Shown here one piece after another: positions 51,408-63,256 of a stretch of DNA of 64,000 nt; position 1 is the first letter of the stretch; every line of letters starts with the position of its first letter. The stretch is from Symsagittifera roscoffensis (Eukaryota; Xenacoelomorpha; Acoela; Convolutidae): NCBI RefSeq assembly GCF_963678635.1, contig NC_087067.1, positions 54,928,456-54,992,455 on the forward strand, read 5' to 3'. A program made the position numbers and the translations under genes. Below the pieces are notes generated by a model. That model ran no database searches. It was not told the origin of the DNA and saw nothing but the letters and a program-made list of their open reading frames with translations.

Positions 51408-53080
51408 TTAGTCGTCGGGGAAAAAGCCGTGAGGGAAAACATTGTGAATAGCGTCTGATATAGTGAGTAATTTTGCTAGTATGCGTATGATATTTTTAGT
51501 TTGCATCAGTGGCCAAAGCAAATGAAGTGCTTTGATGGTTTTTAGTTTTTCGGTGCCTACTGCAAATTCACGAGGAGTGTTTTGGATTAGATTGTAATTT
51601 TTATGATTGTATTTAGTGTTTTGGATGAATTCTGAAGTGGGTACTTCTATAGATTGTATATATTCATGCGGGATTATTAGGGGACGGGCTTCTTCGTCGT
51701 TGAAAGTCTTGGTGAGGGGACAAAATATGTACATCTGGGTGATTGGGTCCTAATTGCGGAGGATGCCTTGAAGGCTAGTATTTTTGATGCAATAGGTGAA
51801 GTTTAGAAAAAATGGTGATGTGTATTTGGAATTGTTAAACTGAAATCTGTGGTGTGGTTGTCGCGATGGTGTGTGTAGATGAAAATGATTTTGAATAAAT
51901 CGATAAAAACTGTAGGTGTGCGTTTGTTAAGTTCGTAACATGATGTCGTGTGAACAGTGCAAATCACGTTCCTTTGGTGTGAGAAAATGAAAGGTTAGCG
52001 AAAATGTTTGAAGTTTTTTGTAAAATGATTCGTATGCTTGAATATCTGAGAGTGCTTCTGAAATAATGTGATCATGCTTTTATCTAAGAAGTTAAGTGTG
52101 AATAAGTAAGGTGTTTTCATGAAAAATTTCTCTGTGAGTTGTGGGTTAGCAAACTGATCGTCGTCAAGAAACTGGTCTTGATTAGATCTAATGATGTTAT
52201 GATCATAATATTCAATCGAAAATTTGTTAGCTCGGGATGCAGTGAATATTTTTAGTAATTTTTCATATCCTACATATGTAAAGTGTCGAGTGGTGAGTGC
52301 TGTGGTTAATCTGAATAATTCGTCCTTGTTTCCTTCAATATCCATAGTGGTGTTATAGAGTGGTAGCGTAAGGGGAATAGTGAAATTATAATAAGCTGTC
52401 CATTGAAGTGTGGGTATTATTACATGTTCATCTACAAATTGACGTGGTTCAGGGTTAGGGTCGGATTGATTTAGTGTATATTGGCGAAATAAAGGTAGGG
52501 TTATTTGAAGAAAATTCGTAGTATTAGTGTTGTCTGGTTGGTTGATATACTCTCGGGCGGTTCCGGGTTTGGATGGGAATGGGTGATTTGGGAAATTTCG
52601 TTTAAAGGTTCGATAAGCACGATTAGTACTGGTGGATGTTCCTGTTGATGTGGATAAATGAGCTAATGATGGAGTATAATCTAAAATTGGTGTAGGTGTT
52701 GGTGGATTTGATGATCCCATTGTTGATGATAATTGGTTAATCGTTAGAGTGCGGGGAGATAGCAATTGTTGTTGAAGTGTTATAAAAATATTTAGTTCTT
52801 CGGAAATTTGAATATTATCTGGGGAGTTGTTGGTGGAGCGTTCATTTTTGAATGCGGAATAGGTTGGCGTTACTTGAGAAGGAGTATAGGGAGATGTATG
52901 TTGGCTTTGGGGTTGAATAGGTCGGAAGGGAGGTTTTGAGAAGGCTGTTGAGCTGGTCTGGGTATCAGTAGATGGGGATGGTTCAGAATCTGCAAACTCA
53001 TCGGGAGTTTCTATGTCAGATTTATTCAGTTGTGAAATTGTTGTATAAATTGTGATATCTGAGTTAGTGTCAGAATTCAT
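51408..53080 (-). pseudogene. Post-env ORF (about 557 residues), element 3
   Basis: The best-kept copy of this gene. The first 361 codons (53080-51995) are uninterrupted from an ATG: MNSDTNSDITIYTTISQLNK, an acidic Ser/Thr/Pro-rich region, then RAYRTFKRNFPNHPFPSKPG, EHVIIPTLQWTAYYNFTIPL and HFTYVGYEKLLKIFTASRAN. A frameshift lies near 52000, and a TAG (about 51752) precedes the C-terminal frame 51734-51408 (LHLLWPLMQTKNIIRILAKL, ending FFPDD). Against element 2, about 86% of residues agree over the best 115. No membrane segment, no Cys pattern, no nuclease or protease motif that I can see. It lies after env, where retroviruses keep accessory genes. Function unknown. Confidence 0.65.
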
Positions 53081-54095
53081 GACTGATGATGTATTAATCT
53101 GTGGTGAATCAGGTGGCGGAAAAGCAAAAAGTGGGATAATAGGGATTGGATTTTGGAGGTTGGCAGGGTGGGAGTTTGATCGATGGAGTGATCGAACTTG
53201 TTTGCTAATCGTGAGCTAAAAAAATGATTATTTCGAGACTAAAAAATAGTGGTATGGGGCTGTTCAATGATTTGTTCGTATGTGTCGTCAATTGTGGGCT
53301 GTTGTGTCACTATATGTTGGATAGGGCTTTGTATGTGACTGGGTCTTAAGTTTGGGTGGTTTGTAATTGCTAAGTTTCTAAAATTTCGTGAGACTAATGA
53401 TAATGGATGGTTAAATTGGGGTTTGGTAAATGTGGTGCTGTGGGTAATGCATTTGTATTATTATTATTTGATTCGTCGTATGTAGTGGGATTTTTTGATA
53501 GTTTTGTGTTATATTCCCTAATTTGTGCATCTAAGATGATTTTGTTTTTTGATGATGAAAACATTCCAAAAAATCCTGCAAATAATATGTGTGCTACGCT
53601 TGCTTGTCGGTTCACTTGTGTATGTATTGCGCATGTGTTATAGATTCATTTTAGTAATGAGAAAAGAAATCCAATAAAATTAAACATAGCATATAATATA
53701 TTCAATCTTTCTAAGACGTAGTATGGCCATACTAGAAAGGCTAAAATTTCATTTTTGAGATTTACAAAACTAAAAATATTGATTGGTGATATATCTTGCG
53801 GTCGATATTTTTCACCATTTAAATAAATGTAATCTTTTATGTCTTTAAAATATCCGCTGTAATCTTGTGCGTAAACATCTGAAAATCCTGCTGTTTCTGC
53901 AAGTTTTCGTAACTTTTGATCTAATGATTGTCGTTGTATTGTGTCCATTTTCATAAGTAGTTGTTCAAATTGTTGTGTACTTATGTGTTGTTGTATGTTT
54001 GATTTTGAATAGATACCTATCGATTGTAAATCGGTATTTGGGTTGCGGGCTATAGGTCGATTGCTTTCAGGTGAGAACTTTTTTAATGGTGGCAT
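53081..54095 (-). pseudogene. Env-like gene, stem, membrane anchor and tail, element 3
   Basis: Frame 54095-53646 (149 codons): FSPESNRPIARNPNTDLQS, stem LRKLAETAGFSDVYAQDY, an amphipathic stretch, and the hydrophobic anchor ending VLERLNILYAMFNFIGFLFS. A frame change near 53640 leads to 53615-53394, a basic, Thr/Asn/Pro-rich tail. The tail continues towards 53220 with Pro/Gln-rich codons. It matches 44720-45580 of element 2. Confidence 0.6.
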
Positions 54096-56000
54096 TAATT
54101 TTGGGTATGGTGTTATTAGATAATATTTATCTTCGTCGGGATTTATTTGTACAACGTTGTGGCTGTTTTCTGATCCACATTTTACTGCTGTGTCCCAAAA
54201 ATTTGTTCGTCTTGAGTGTGTATCAACAAAATATACTTTATTTTTGTCGAAAATGGGGATTCTTTTATAACATCTACTATCTTACCATAAAATGTTTCCT
54301 TCATAATCAATAATATTTGATCTATTTCCGGATAATAAAAATCCTGCATATGGTATTTTGAGAACTGCTAGTGCTAGTGGCTGTAAAATCTGGGTTCTTT
54401 CTAGTTCACATAGCTGATGTAGTGTTTCTAATTCTGAGAGTGGCATTTCTTAAAAAATTCTGCTGATTGTGTAATCTAGTTTCATATCTAAATGAATTGC
54501 GCCAAAATATGTACGATTCATAAGTGATAGTTCTTGTAACCGTGTAATTTCTGCGTGTTGTGGATTTAGTTTTCCACCTACTCGTCCTATGTTTTCCTGA
54601 AATTTTACTAAAACATAGGGGTTTCCGTCGGTAATTGACTGAGATGTGGCCATAAGGTCTACAATTAGATGTCCTGTATTCATGTCAAAACCGTGTTCGT
54701 ATTCGACAAGAATTTCTGAATATTGTGTTTTGTGAATTGGTTTTTTTGTTTTTACATGCTAGTTCTGTTTCTGGGTATATTTGAAATCGTGTAAGTTTAT
54801 TTTCTATATTGCGAAGGTCCATAAATTTGTTGTTTCTATTTCTAATTTGATCGGGATTGACTTCTTCAAATGGGGTTGATTCAATAAAATATTTGTGGTG
54901 AAAATTAATCATTCTAGCGTAAATACTTGCTACTTGAGAGACTGTGCAGGTTTCTTCAGGAAGCCATACAATGGTTGCTTGGGTCCGTGTTGTAGGATCG
55001 TTATATCCTTGGTCATTTTTGCAAGGGAGTCGAATGCCTTGGTAAAAAAATGTGTCGTCTTTTATAAATTTCGTGTAAGTTGTACTTTTTCAAGTTGTAT
55101 TTTCCAGTCCAAAAACATTGTTTCTTGTTATCCTTTATTTTTTGTGTCTGCTTTGCAAATTGAGGGATTGTTTATACCGATATGTGGTATCCAGTGTTTA
55201 TCATGTAAATCACAGGTTAATCTTCCGTGTATTCCATGAAAGGGGAAAGTTTTGTCTAGTATTATGTGACCTTGGTGTTTTTCAAGTTCTGCTTGATGTG
55301 CTAAGTCTGGGAAAAATTGAAAATTTACAAGTTTTCTATTTGTTCCTACGTTTTCTGTTAAGTTTAATCGACTAAGTTCGTTTTTACAGTCTTGAGGGCT
55401 AAGATTTAGCAATCTTTCTATTTTACTTTGATAGAAAGATTCGTGGTCTAGTCGGTTTTCATTTCCGTTTGAGACTTTTGAGCAATGTACTTTCTTTTCG
55501 GAAAATGTTGCTGTTAATTTGTTTCCTGTTAATGTTGTTGATCGGGCTTTCGAGTACAATAAGGCTACTATATTTGTTGTTTCTATAGCTTGTGGTTCGG
55601 ATTCACATTGTGTGACTTGATTTATAGCATATTTGTGTAGTGTTTTTTGTTCGTTTTCTTCACAATCATAGTGTGTTACTAGCAAATCTTGAGGTCCTGA
55701 GCGAGGAGATGGATTTGTATTCTGTTCGGAAAAAATTAGGAAAAGTAGGTGTTAAAATGTGAATACTCTTAAAAATACATGTGTATGATAATCCTGAGTA
55801 CGGGTTATAAAAGTTAATATATCCAATTGTGTTTTTGGTATATCTATCGTATTTATATATAACTTCAGTTGTTATAAATAGGGAGGTAGTGATTGAGCTG
55901 TTATATTTGGTGTACTAAGGGGAAATGGGTTTTAAACAAAATCATTAAGTCTGACTGTGAATTCAAATATTAATTGGAGACTATTTTGTTGGAGTATTTG
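54096..56000 (-). pseudogene. Env-like gene, ectodomain, element 3
   Basis: Open pieces 54683-54450, 54912-54685 and 55685-55128. In order: VTHYDCEENEQKTLHKYAIN, QVTQCESEPQAIETTN, a long polar region, LTRFQIYPETELACK, LQELSLMNRTYFGAIHLDMK. Several Cys positions agree with element 2. Frameshifts separate the pieces; one lies in the Lys-rich run near 54745. The 185-codon frame 55685-55128 is the longest uninterrupted env piece of this element. Confidence 0.6.
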
Positions 56001-57020
56001 AATGTTGTGTTCTTGAATATCTTTGTGGATATCTTGTCTATACTGTAGTCTATTTAGTGCCCAATTGTGGAGTCGGCTACTTTCTTGATGTTGTCCAAAT
56101 AGTGGGGGAAGTGCTACAAAATTATTCCAATCTAACCGTAGGGGGGTATTTGTGGATGATTGTTTTTGGTATCTGGCGTCAAGATTTTTGGGAAAAATTG
56201 AGGGGGAAAAGTGTTGATGAAATTTGACTTAAGGGTGGTGTTGATGGAAGTGAAAGTGTTTCTGGTAAGGATGATAATGTTGTATCAGAAGAGATATCTA
56301 CTGGTTCATTTACTAAATTTGGTTCACTTTGAGTGTATGAGTGTGTTGACCATTATGGTGGTCGTTCGGTGGTATTTGGGGGGTTACAAGGATTTTCTCA
56401 AAATTATTCTGATGTTGGAGTTGAACCTAAATAACCTGATGGAATATTCGAGATGCTTTGTTGTGAAGGAAGGGTGGGATTTTCTGGTAATGTACTGCTT
56501 GATGTAGTTGTTGTCGGTGATTGGGGTATGATAAAATGAACTCTGGGAGTTTGAAAATTTCTATTTTTTTGTGGGTGTTTGATTTGTCTATTTATTTCAA
56601 GTGTGTTTTCATTTTGACTTATATGTCTGACTCGATTAAGATCTTGCTGCAAGGTGGGATATAAATTATTTGTTGGTTCACTTAAAGATGCTTGGTTGGC
56701 AATTTACTGGTTCTAGGGGTTCAGATAATTGTGTGTGTCGTTCTTCAAAAGTGTATGGGTTGTCTTGAAAAGATATTCTACTTGATGGTGGGGGATTGTT
56801 GGTGGTTGTAGGTGTTATCGGACTTTCTTGGGATCTTGTTGGTGGGGGCTGGTGTGGTGCAGGTTGATTAGCAATTTTGAAAAATAATTTGACTGTTTAA
56901 TTTTTATTGGGAAAATTTATGTTTATTAAAACATTCTTCAATAGAAAGTATTAAAAGAATAGTTGCTTAGACAAATGTGACTATTGCCTTTTTTATACAG
57001 TTGCACATTGTCATGAATAG
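56001..57020 (-). pseudogene. Pro-rich N-terminal env segment and signal-anchor, element 3
   Basis: Minus frame 56652-56404 (QNENTLEINRQIKHPQKNRN, then Ser/Thr/Pro-rich). The stretch at 56880-56760 is rich in Pro codons, and the MTMCNCIKKAIVTF start is at about 57012. Same order as 41721-42890 of element 2, with stops. Confidence 0.5.
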
Positions 57021-58229
57021 GGATACTAAAAATGTGAGAAACAATTATGAATAAAAGAAAAATATCTTTTCGACTAAAAATGTTTCGTATCACTTAAATA
57101 GATTTTATGTTTTCGCACCTATAGATGTGGTCAAGGAATTGGAAAAGTTGGAGATATATTTCAAACAGGGAGGAGAAAATTTAAAAAACATTATCGAAAC
57201 GATTATTAGAGACTCAAAAGTTTCAAGTAAATAGAATAGAAAACATTTAATTATAGTGAAAAGTTTTGTGGAGAGGTTTAGAAATTTTTGTTTTATATGA
57301 TCAAATGTTATGGAGAAAAGCATTTAAGAAATGATTTGTTTCGTTGAATATATTTTTTAAAAGTCTTAGGCAAAAATCAAGTGTGTTCGGATTATTTATT
57401 GATTTTTGACAAGTGGGTTGAGTTTTGTGAAAAATTGTTGAGGGCGTATTTTTATGGTATTCGGGAGGTCTTCATAGTTTCGTTTTTTTTTATTGGGTAA
57501 GTGGGGGTATCTTTGAAATATTTGTACTTTAGGCCAAATGATCAGGGGTCTTTTTTACTTCAGGCTAGTTTGCCATTTTTGGTTGAGGGACTTTTGAGGT
57601 CTGACTTGGAAAAATATTGTTGATTTTTGCATAATCAGATAGGGAAGGGTTGTAATAATGAAGTAGTGTTTATTTTACTTGTCAAGTTCTTGCTAGTTGC
57701 TTATTTTTGACCTTGAGGTTGGAAAGTTATAGTTATAGATATGCCTGGAGATTTAAATTTATCGGCTAAATAAGTTTGTGTTAGAGATATAAAGGTGGCA
57801 ATTTGAACGATTTCTATTGGCTGAATTTAAACTAGAATTGATCGAGGTTATTTTCAGCATGTTTTTACAGAAATATGAAATTTAAAGTGATTTAAAAAGA
57901 ATTTTGCGGTAATCGAAATTAAAAATGTTTCTGGAAATCAGCTTTCTTTAATATTTTAGACTGTGGAATAAATCTCCTATAGTTTTTTCGTGGTTGACTT
58001 CTAAGAAGTGATGAGTCTCTATGTTCGGGTTTTTATTGTAAATCCTGTGGTAAAATTTTTTCTGTTAGTTTTCGATTTTTTCTTTCTTTTTGTTTTTTTT
58101 TGGTTCTGGTATGTTGGATTTTTGAGGGTCTACATTTTGCTGTTGGATTGTATTTTTATTTTTTGTGGTATTAACATTTTGATTTTGTTCTATTTGTGAA
58201 TGGTTTTGAACGATGTGTAAGCCTGTAAA
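57021..58229 (-). other. Pol-env spacer, element 3
   Basis: No gene supported. 57480-57730 matches the spacers of the other copies. T-rich plus-strand frames (58008-58199) are hydrophobic only because of base composition. Confidence 0.45.
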
Positions 58230-59432
58230 AGAGTATAATTGAGTTAATTCGCGGAGTGCGTATTCTTTTGGATAATAAGGTAAAAGGTTGTTACGGTCTT
58301 GAATGATTTCTTTTTTGCTGAAGTCTGTAAGTTTGTATGTTACTTCAGGTGGTTTATCAATTATTTGATATGGTCCATTTCGAAGTGGTTGTAGTTTTTT
58401 GGATAATCCTTTAGTGTATTGAAATTGGGTATTAAAACAAATGTTCCAATTTTTAAATCGGTGGTTGGCATGAAGCGTGAAATAATTCGGTTGTTTATAT
58501 TTTGCCTTTGCAACAATTTCTTCGTTACATTTTGGTATATTTCATTGTGTTTTTTATCTCTATTTAAAATCCATTCTGTATGTGTACCGGAAGCTAATTT
58601 TAATATTTGTGGATGATGAAAGTGGTCTTCAACATGAGTATGTAATGGGAGATTATAACAAATTGAATCTTTGTTTAGTTGACAATATCCTTGTTTTTTT
58701 TTATGTGCCTTTGCTGTGAACATAATTGATTTTCGTGGCTTTTGATTACAAACCATTTGGTATGGTGACATTCCTAGGGTTTTTGTAATTTGTGAATTAT
58801 AAGATTAGGGAAAGAATTTTTACATCTCTGCTGACCATTCAGTATATCTTGTATCATTTCCATTTATGATACATCGAAGATGTTCTTGTAGTGAACGGTT
58901 CATACCTTCAACTAATCCATTTATCCATGGTGCATGAGATGTACGTGATTTATGTTTGATCTTATATAGGTGTCATAATGTGATGATTTCATTATTTATA
59001 AATTCTGTGCCGTTATTTGTATGCGGGTAATCCAAATTTAACTATCCAATGTTCGTGGAGTGTTGTGTATGCGTATTAAGCATTACAATGTGGTACTGGG
59101 TTGAGTGCTACGTAGTGTGTAAATGCATCAACAATGACCATTATATATGAGTTTCCTTCTGAGGATGGTGAAATTAGTCCTTTTGTGTCGAATGAAAATT
59201 TATGATTGAAAGATAGACTTTGTCCTTTAAAGTCTTGTTTTGGTGCTATTTGTTTTTGATTTGAGTAATGTTTATTTAATTGATATGTTATGCAATCATT
59301 GCATAAAACTTTATCCCAAAATGGTGCATTCAGGAAGTAAAAGTCTTGCATAAAATTTGAATATGATTTTTCTGATCTTGAATGTTCTTTTGTATTTTGT
59401 GTGTGTGATAAGTTGAAGGCTAGCAACATCAT
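58230..59432 (-). pseudogene. pol: Integrase, element 3
   Basis: C-terminal part in frame 58771-58361: SPYQMVCNQKPRKSIMFTAK, HTEWILNRDKKHNEIYQNVT, IGTFVLIPNF. N-terminal zinc domain and first core strands in frame 59432-59076: HTQNTKEHSRSEKSYSNF, LCNDCITYQL, SFDTKGLISPSSEG (D1). Between them the core is frameshifted, and the second catalytic Asp is Asn (TNNGTEF near 59010). Inactive. Confidence 0.82.
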
Positions 59433-59800
59433 GCTGAGGGGGAGACAGGTTACTTTAGAATCGGATGTATTATATTCTGAAAGATCTGTAATTTCATTTA
59501 TAGTAGTATTATTGAGTTTTCTAAAATATCGGAGGAGTGTTTTGTTTCCTAATTTCGTTGTATCAGCTTTTGCTGGCTTTGTTTTATATTTGTGCCATGA
59601 TTTAAGTTTTCGACTTCTAATTTTGATAGGGGAATTGTGTCGATTTTAACATGAAGGTTAAAAACTTGATTTACTGTGTATTTCAAAACAATTGTCGGTG
59701 GTCCTGATAAATTTATAATGTCAGTTAATTTTTCTTTTTCTATTATTGGATAAGGATCTTTTTTGTGTGGCTGTTGCTTAATTATCTTTTGTTGAGTTTT
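59433..59800 (-). pseudogene. pol: RNase H-integrase connection, element 3, cut at the inverted junction
   Basis: Minus-strand match to 39320-39730 of element 2 (for example INLSGPP and FPLIEKENL-type codons near 59700-59750). It ends at about 59800, where plus-strand leader sequence takes over. Confidence 0.7.
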
Positions 59801-60630
59801 ATCTTATAAAACATATTTGAAAAAAATTTATGGAAAATAAAAATCAAAATTAGTAGCATGACAATAAATAGTTAGTATTTATAAATAATCCTGTTGTTCC
59901 AGCTTCATCACCTAAACATAACAGCAATCATAAGCCCAATGACATCATTAAAAGCTAAAACCTTTTATCAAATAAAATTAAAACATTTTAAACTTAATTT
60001 TACTTAATTTTAAACTAGATCATCATGGCTTTCCTTGGATCTAAACAAATTTTCTATTTTATTATTTTAAATTCTGATCATCAAGGCTTATCCTTGGATC
60101 AAAAAGAACAATTTTGTTCTCCCCACCCACTTATCAAGTGTCTAACGACCTCAATCGTCGATTCACTACCCAACGTTTTCAAAAGACCCAGGACTAATGG
60201 AAATTTTTAATACCACTAACCATTCAAATTAGGGTAAACAGTGAAGAACTTCGGTTATTCATCCTTCACTTGAACCCTCCTCTTACCAGACCCAGGATAG
60301 ATCTTAGACTTAGTAAGTTTAAAATAGTATCTAACGAACTACTTGCGTTCTAATTATACCTAAGCCTTGTGGATCGATTTACTATTCTCCAACCCTTGAA
60401 CACAATCACTACCCTTAAGTAAGATTAAGTAAGTTAACACCTTAACTTAGACTAGTCACTAGAAAGTAAAAAATCTTTCTCCGGAATCGATATACCTTTC
60501 TCTCCAACCCTGAACAAAAAAGAACCAGGTTAAGCTAACCAAAAAATCGTAAGGACTAACAGTCAAGGAAAATAAAAATCACTAATAACTTCTTGCATCC
60601 CTCATCCTAAACCTTATATCATTCAAAAAT
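59801..60630 (+). other. Untranslated leader of element 4
   Basis: GATCATCATGG...CCTTGGATC hairpin at 60018-60041, GATCATCAAGG...CCTTGGATC at 60076-60100, and AGTGAAG...CTTCACT stem at 60240-60270, in the same order and spacing as in elements 1 and 2. No gene. Confidence 0.6.
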
Positions 60631-60879
60631 ATGGGAAATAAAAAAACAATCGTTCTACACAATTGTGAAATAAACAACCAAAAACACGATCTTAAAATAA
60701 ACCCACATACACAAACAGTTGGAAACATTCGAACAAATCGACAAACAATAAAAAGAAGAATAAAAAAGCAATATAAACACAAACCAGTACACCTGTATAA
60801 TTGGAATCAACCAAATAGACATATTGATAATTATATATTAACAGTCATCAAACGAAAAAATGAGCCACACTCAAAGTGA
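60631..60879 (+). CDS. ORF1: small basic protein upstream of gag, element 4
   Basis: 82 codons, ATG start, uninterrupted: MGNKKTIVLHNCEINNQKHD, then LKINPHTQTVGNIRTNRQTI, then a Lys/Arg-rich stretch (KRRIKKQYKHK) and LYNWNQPNRHIDNYILTVIK. Strongly basic, no Cys cluster, no membrane segment. Its last 20 bases overlap the gag ATG (60860) in the +1 frame at AAAAAATGAG, so reinitiation or frameshifting could link them; element 2 has the same overlap. Three copies share the N-terminal 40 residues. Family unknown; perhaps an RNA-binding or regulatory protein. Confidence 0.6.
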   Translation: MGNKKTIVLHNCEINNQKHDLKINPHTQTVGNIRTNRQTIKRRIKKQYKHKPVHLYNWNQPNRHIDNYILTVIKRKNEPHSK

Positions 60880-61404
60880 CGAAGGTCCAGATGAAGAAGC
60901 AGTTTTTCCCTTTCTTATAGATTCACTCAATGATAGAGGACAAACACGATTTTGTAAAAACTTACTCGTAAATTTGTTTGAACCAGGAATCAGTCCATGC
61001 AAAGCAGAATTCCCGATGTAAAATTCAAAAGACAGATTATAGAACATTATTTGAAAGACATATGTAACCTAACACAACAGTACGGAATCTACACCATAGA
61101 ATTCAGCACACCACGAACAGCTCATGGTAAATATGTAATCCAAACAGACGTTATTGATTTAGAGTTTTCAAAAGTATTCATAGAGTTTATTAAAAGCATA
61201 CAATTTTATAATTCACAAAGAGCAAACTCCATATTCACTAACAAAGTTTTTGCAATAATATATAGATATATATATATTTATATTAGAAAAAACAGAAGTT
61301 CAAAGCACGTCACCAACCCAAGCATCCAAACATACAAAAGTAAGAACGAAAATCACAGTATTTCCAACATTTTTACATATAATCAGCAAAAATTTCAGCA
61401 ATAA
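60860..61404 (+). pseudogene. gag: Gag, N-terminal part, element 4
   Basis: Starts MSHTQSDEGPDEEAVFPFLI and runs 53 codons to a TAA at 61019, caused by a one-base loss near 61012. The next frame (60997-61404) continues with KFKRQIIEHYLKDICNLTQQ and TDVIDLEFSKVFIEFIKSIQ, then is lost in an AT repeat (61260-61290). Matches 30361-30800 of element 2. Probably the matrix-like part; no known domain. Confidence 0.65.
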
Positions 61405-62281
61405 TGATGTCTCACAAAACACTAAACATGATTTACGAAAATTTTTAGCATGGTTTATAATAGATTGTTTTACCCACAACCTAGATTTAATTGCACAAGC
61501 AAGAAAAAATTTTGGACCTCAAAGTACCAACGACGACACTGTCATTGCAGAACAATCAGATTACGTTTGGGACACTGAATGGTCTCATCCAGCATTTATA
61601 AATAATCCACAAGATATCTCAAGTCAAGCAATAAGTACAATATCTTTTCACAGAGATTATGTAAAAGTAATACCATTAACGATTGACGCAACACCATTAA
61701 ATTATAATACATTTTTACCTGATAGACGAAATAACAGCTTAAATCCAACAGTCATACATAAGGAAAATCTTAATGGAACCAGAAATCTTACACAGCAAGA
61801 TATTCAAACACCATCGCACTTCATAAATGAAGAAATCGTCCAAACAACAGTAACAACTACACAACAAAGTATTTCACCAACACACCCAAATCTGACAACA
61901 CCAAAAAATACATATACATCACTAACTCAGGTAACCTTACAATCGACCGTTAAACCTTCGGTTGCTCCAAAATACTCACATATTGACTATCAGACGTATA
62001 GACCAATGACAAAACCGTCAAGAAACACTTTTGCAGAACACAATTATAATTATGTACATCAATCAAAACCAAATCAACCCCCCCCCCCGAAAAATACACA
62101 AAATTTAAATCACGTATGTTCTCATTATTGGAATCTCCCAAATATATCGACCAATTCAGTAAATTTTCCAGATAATCAACACCCTCCACAGGATTATAGT
62201 GAAAATTACCCATTTTTTCAACAAAATAAAAATAAACAACATACACCATATAACACAAAACTATTTATCATCCGATGGTGA
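61382..62281 (+). pseudogene. gag: Gag, middle part, element 4 (open frame without early ATG)
   Basis: A frame of about 298 codons with no start codon before 62006, so it is the continuation of gag after a frameshift: LAWFIIDCFTHNLDLIAQAR, SDYVWDTEWSHPAF, DISSQAISTISFHRDYVKVI, then TLQSTVKPSVAPK and a Pro run coded by a homopolymer of C (62080-62090). It matches 30930-31640 of element 2. It ends at a TGA at about 62279. Confidence 0.65.
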
Positions 62282-62416
62282 TGATTATCATCAATCAGAT
62301 ATTTTTGCACCATATACTAAAGAAAACTGCACACAGAGACCGCGACAATCACAACCATCTCAAATTATGAAAATTTACCCAATTTAAAACCCAACAGATA
62401 TAAAAATCCACAACAA

Positions 62417-63256
62417 ATGCATATACAAAACCCACTTAACGCACAATATTTTCAACCTATACAACCACAAAACTCAATGTCAATGCATTCTTACCAACCA
62501 ACCCAAATGCAAAATGAAATACCGCTTCCATATTATCTTCTGCCACATGGATTAACAAAAAATCAACTTTCAAACTTTTCACAAATGCCAAATGCCGCAG
62601 AATCACTACAGATGACTATGAATCCATACCTCATGGGTGGATCGTCAATAACATCGAATAAACCATTAATGGTATTCACAGGAACAGACCCTGAATATTC
62701 TGTAGAAGATTATTTAGATGCAGTAACAGCAAATTTAATTTTAATTATAGGACCCGAACCAATTAATACACCACTCCATCAAAATTGAATACATAGACGC
62801 ACAGCGTTAATACAAACAACACTAGATGGTGCAGCCTAAAAATGGTTTTTAGTAATAGCCATAGAAATAAAATCAGATTGGAAAAGATTCACACAAGAAT
62901 TTTCAAAAATATTTGACTCTGAAACAAACAAACAACATCAAAGAGTTTTATGCAACGAAATACGCAGATTACCAAATGAAACAATTAAACAACAGGCAGT
63001 TCGAATCTAAACACTAGTTCGAAAAGCATATTCACTCAATACACATGAATACAAAAACACAAAAATGACAGGATTTTTAATGATGACCTCAACACTTCAA
63101 TTAAGGAAAGTAGCTATAAAAAGAGAGCATCTCATCCTTCCTCAATTCGAGAACCAGATTTAGATTTTAGAAAATTCGTAGATAAACTAGAACAAGCAGA
63201 AATCACAATGAAACTCGAAGAAACAGAAAATCTAAAACTGCAATAAGTTAATCGGA
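62417..63256 (+). pseudogene. gag: Gag, capsid part, element 4
   Basis: Frame 62417-62788: Gln-rich start, MPNAAESLQMTMNPYLMGGS, PLMVFTGTDPEYSVEDYLDA, ending at a TGA where element 2 has Trp (NWIHRR). Further capsid codons follow with stops at about 62838, 63008 and 63244 (RVLCNEIRRLPNETIKQ is readable near 62945). Ty3-type capsid; forms the particle. Confidence 0.75.

Larger units (their letters stand above)
49468..59800 (-). mobile_element. Element 3: minus-strand member of the main family, 3' half
   Basis: 3' LTR at the left, then (right-to-left in gene order) post-env ORF, env-like gene, Pro-rich segment, spacer, integrase, and the RNase H-integrase connection. At about 59800 the match stops in the connection (equivalent to 39315 of element 2) and plus-strand leader sequence begins. 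RT, protease, gag and 5' LTR are missing from this side. The flank CGGG (49464-49467) should recur at the far end if the element is complete. Confidence 0.85.

Noticed and set aside
58008-58199. Phe/Leu/Val-rich plus frame resembling a membrane protein
   Set aside because: T-rich DNA gives hydrophobic codons in any frame; no counterpart in the other copies.
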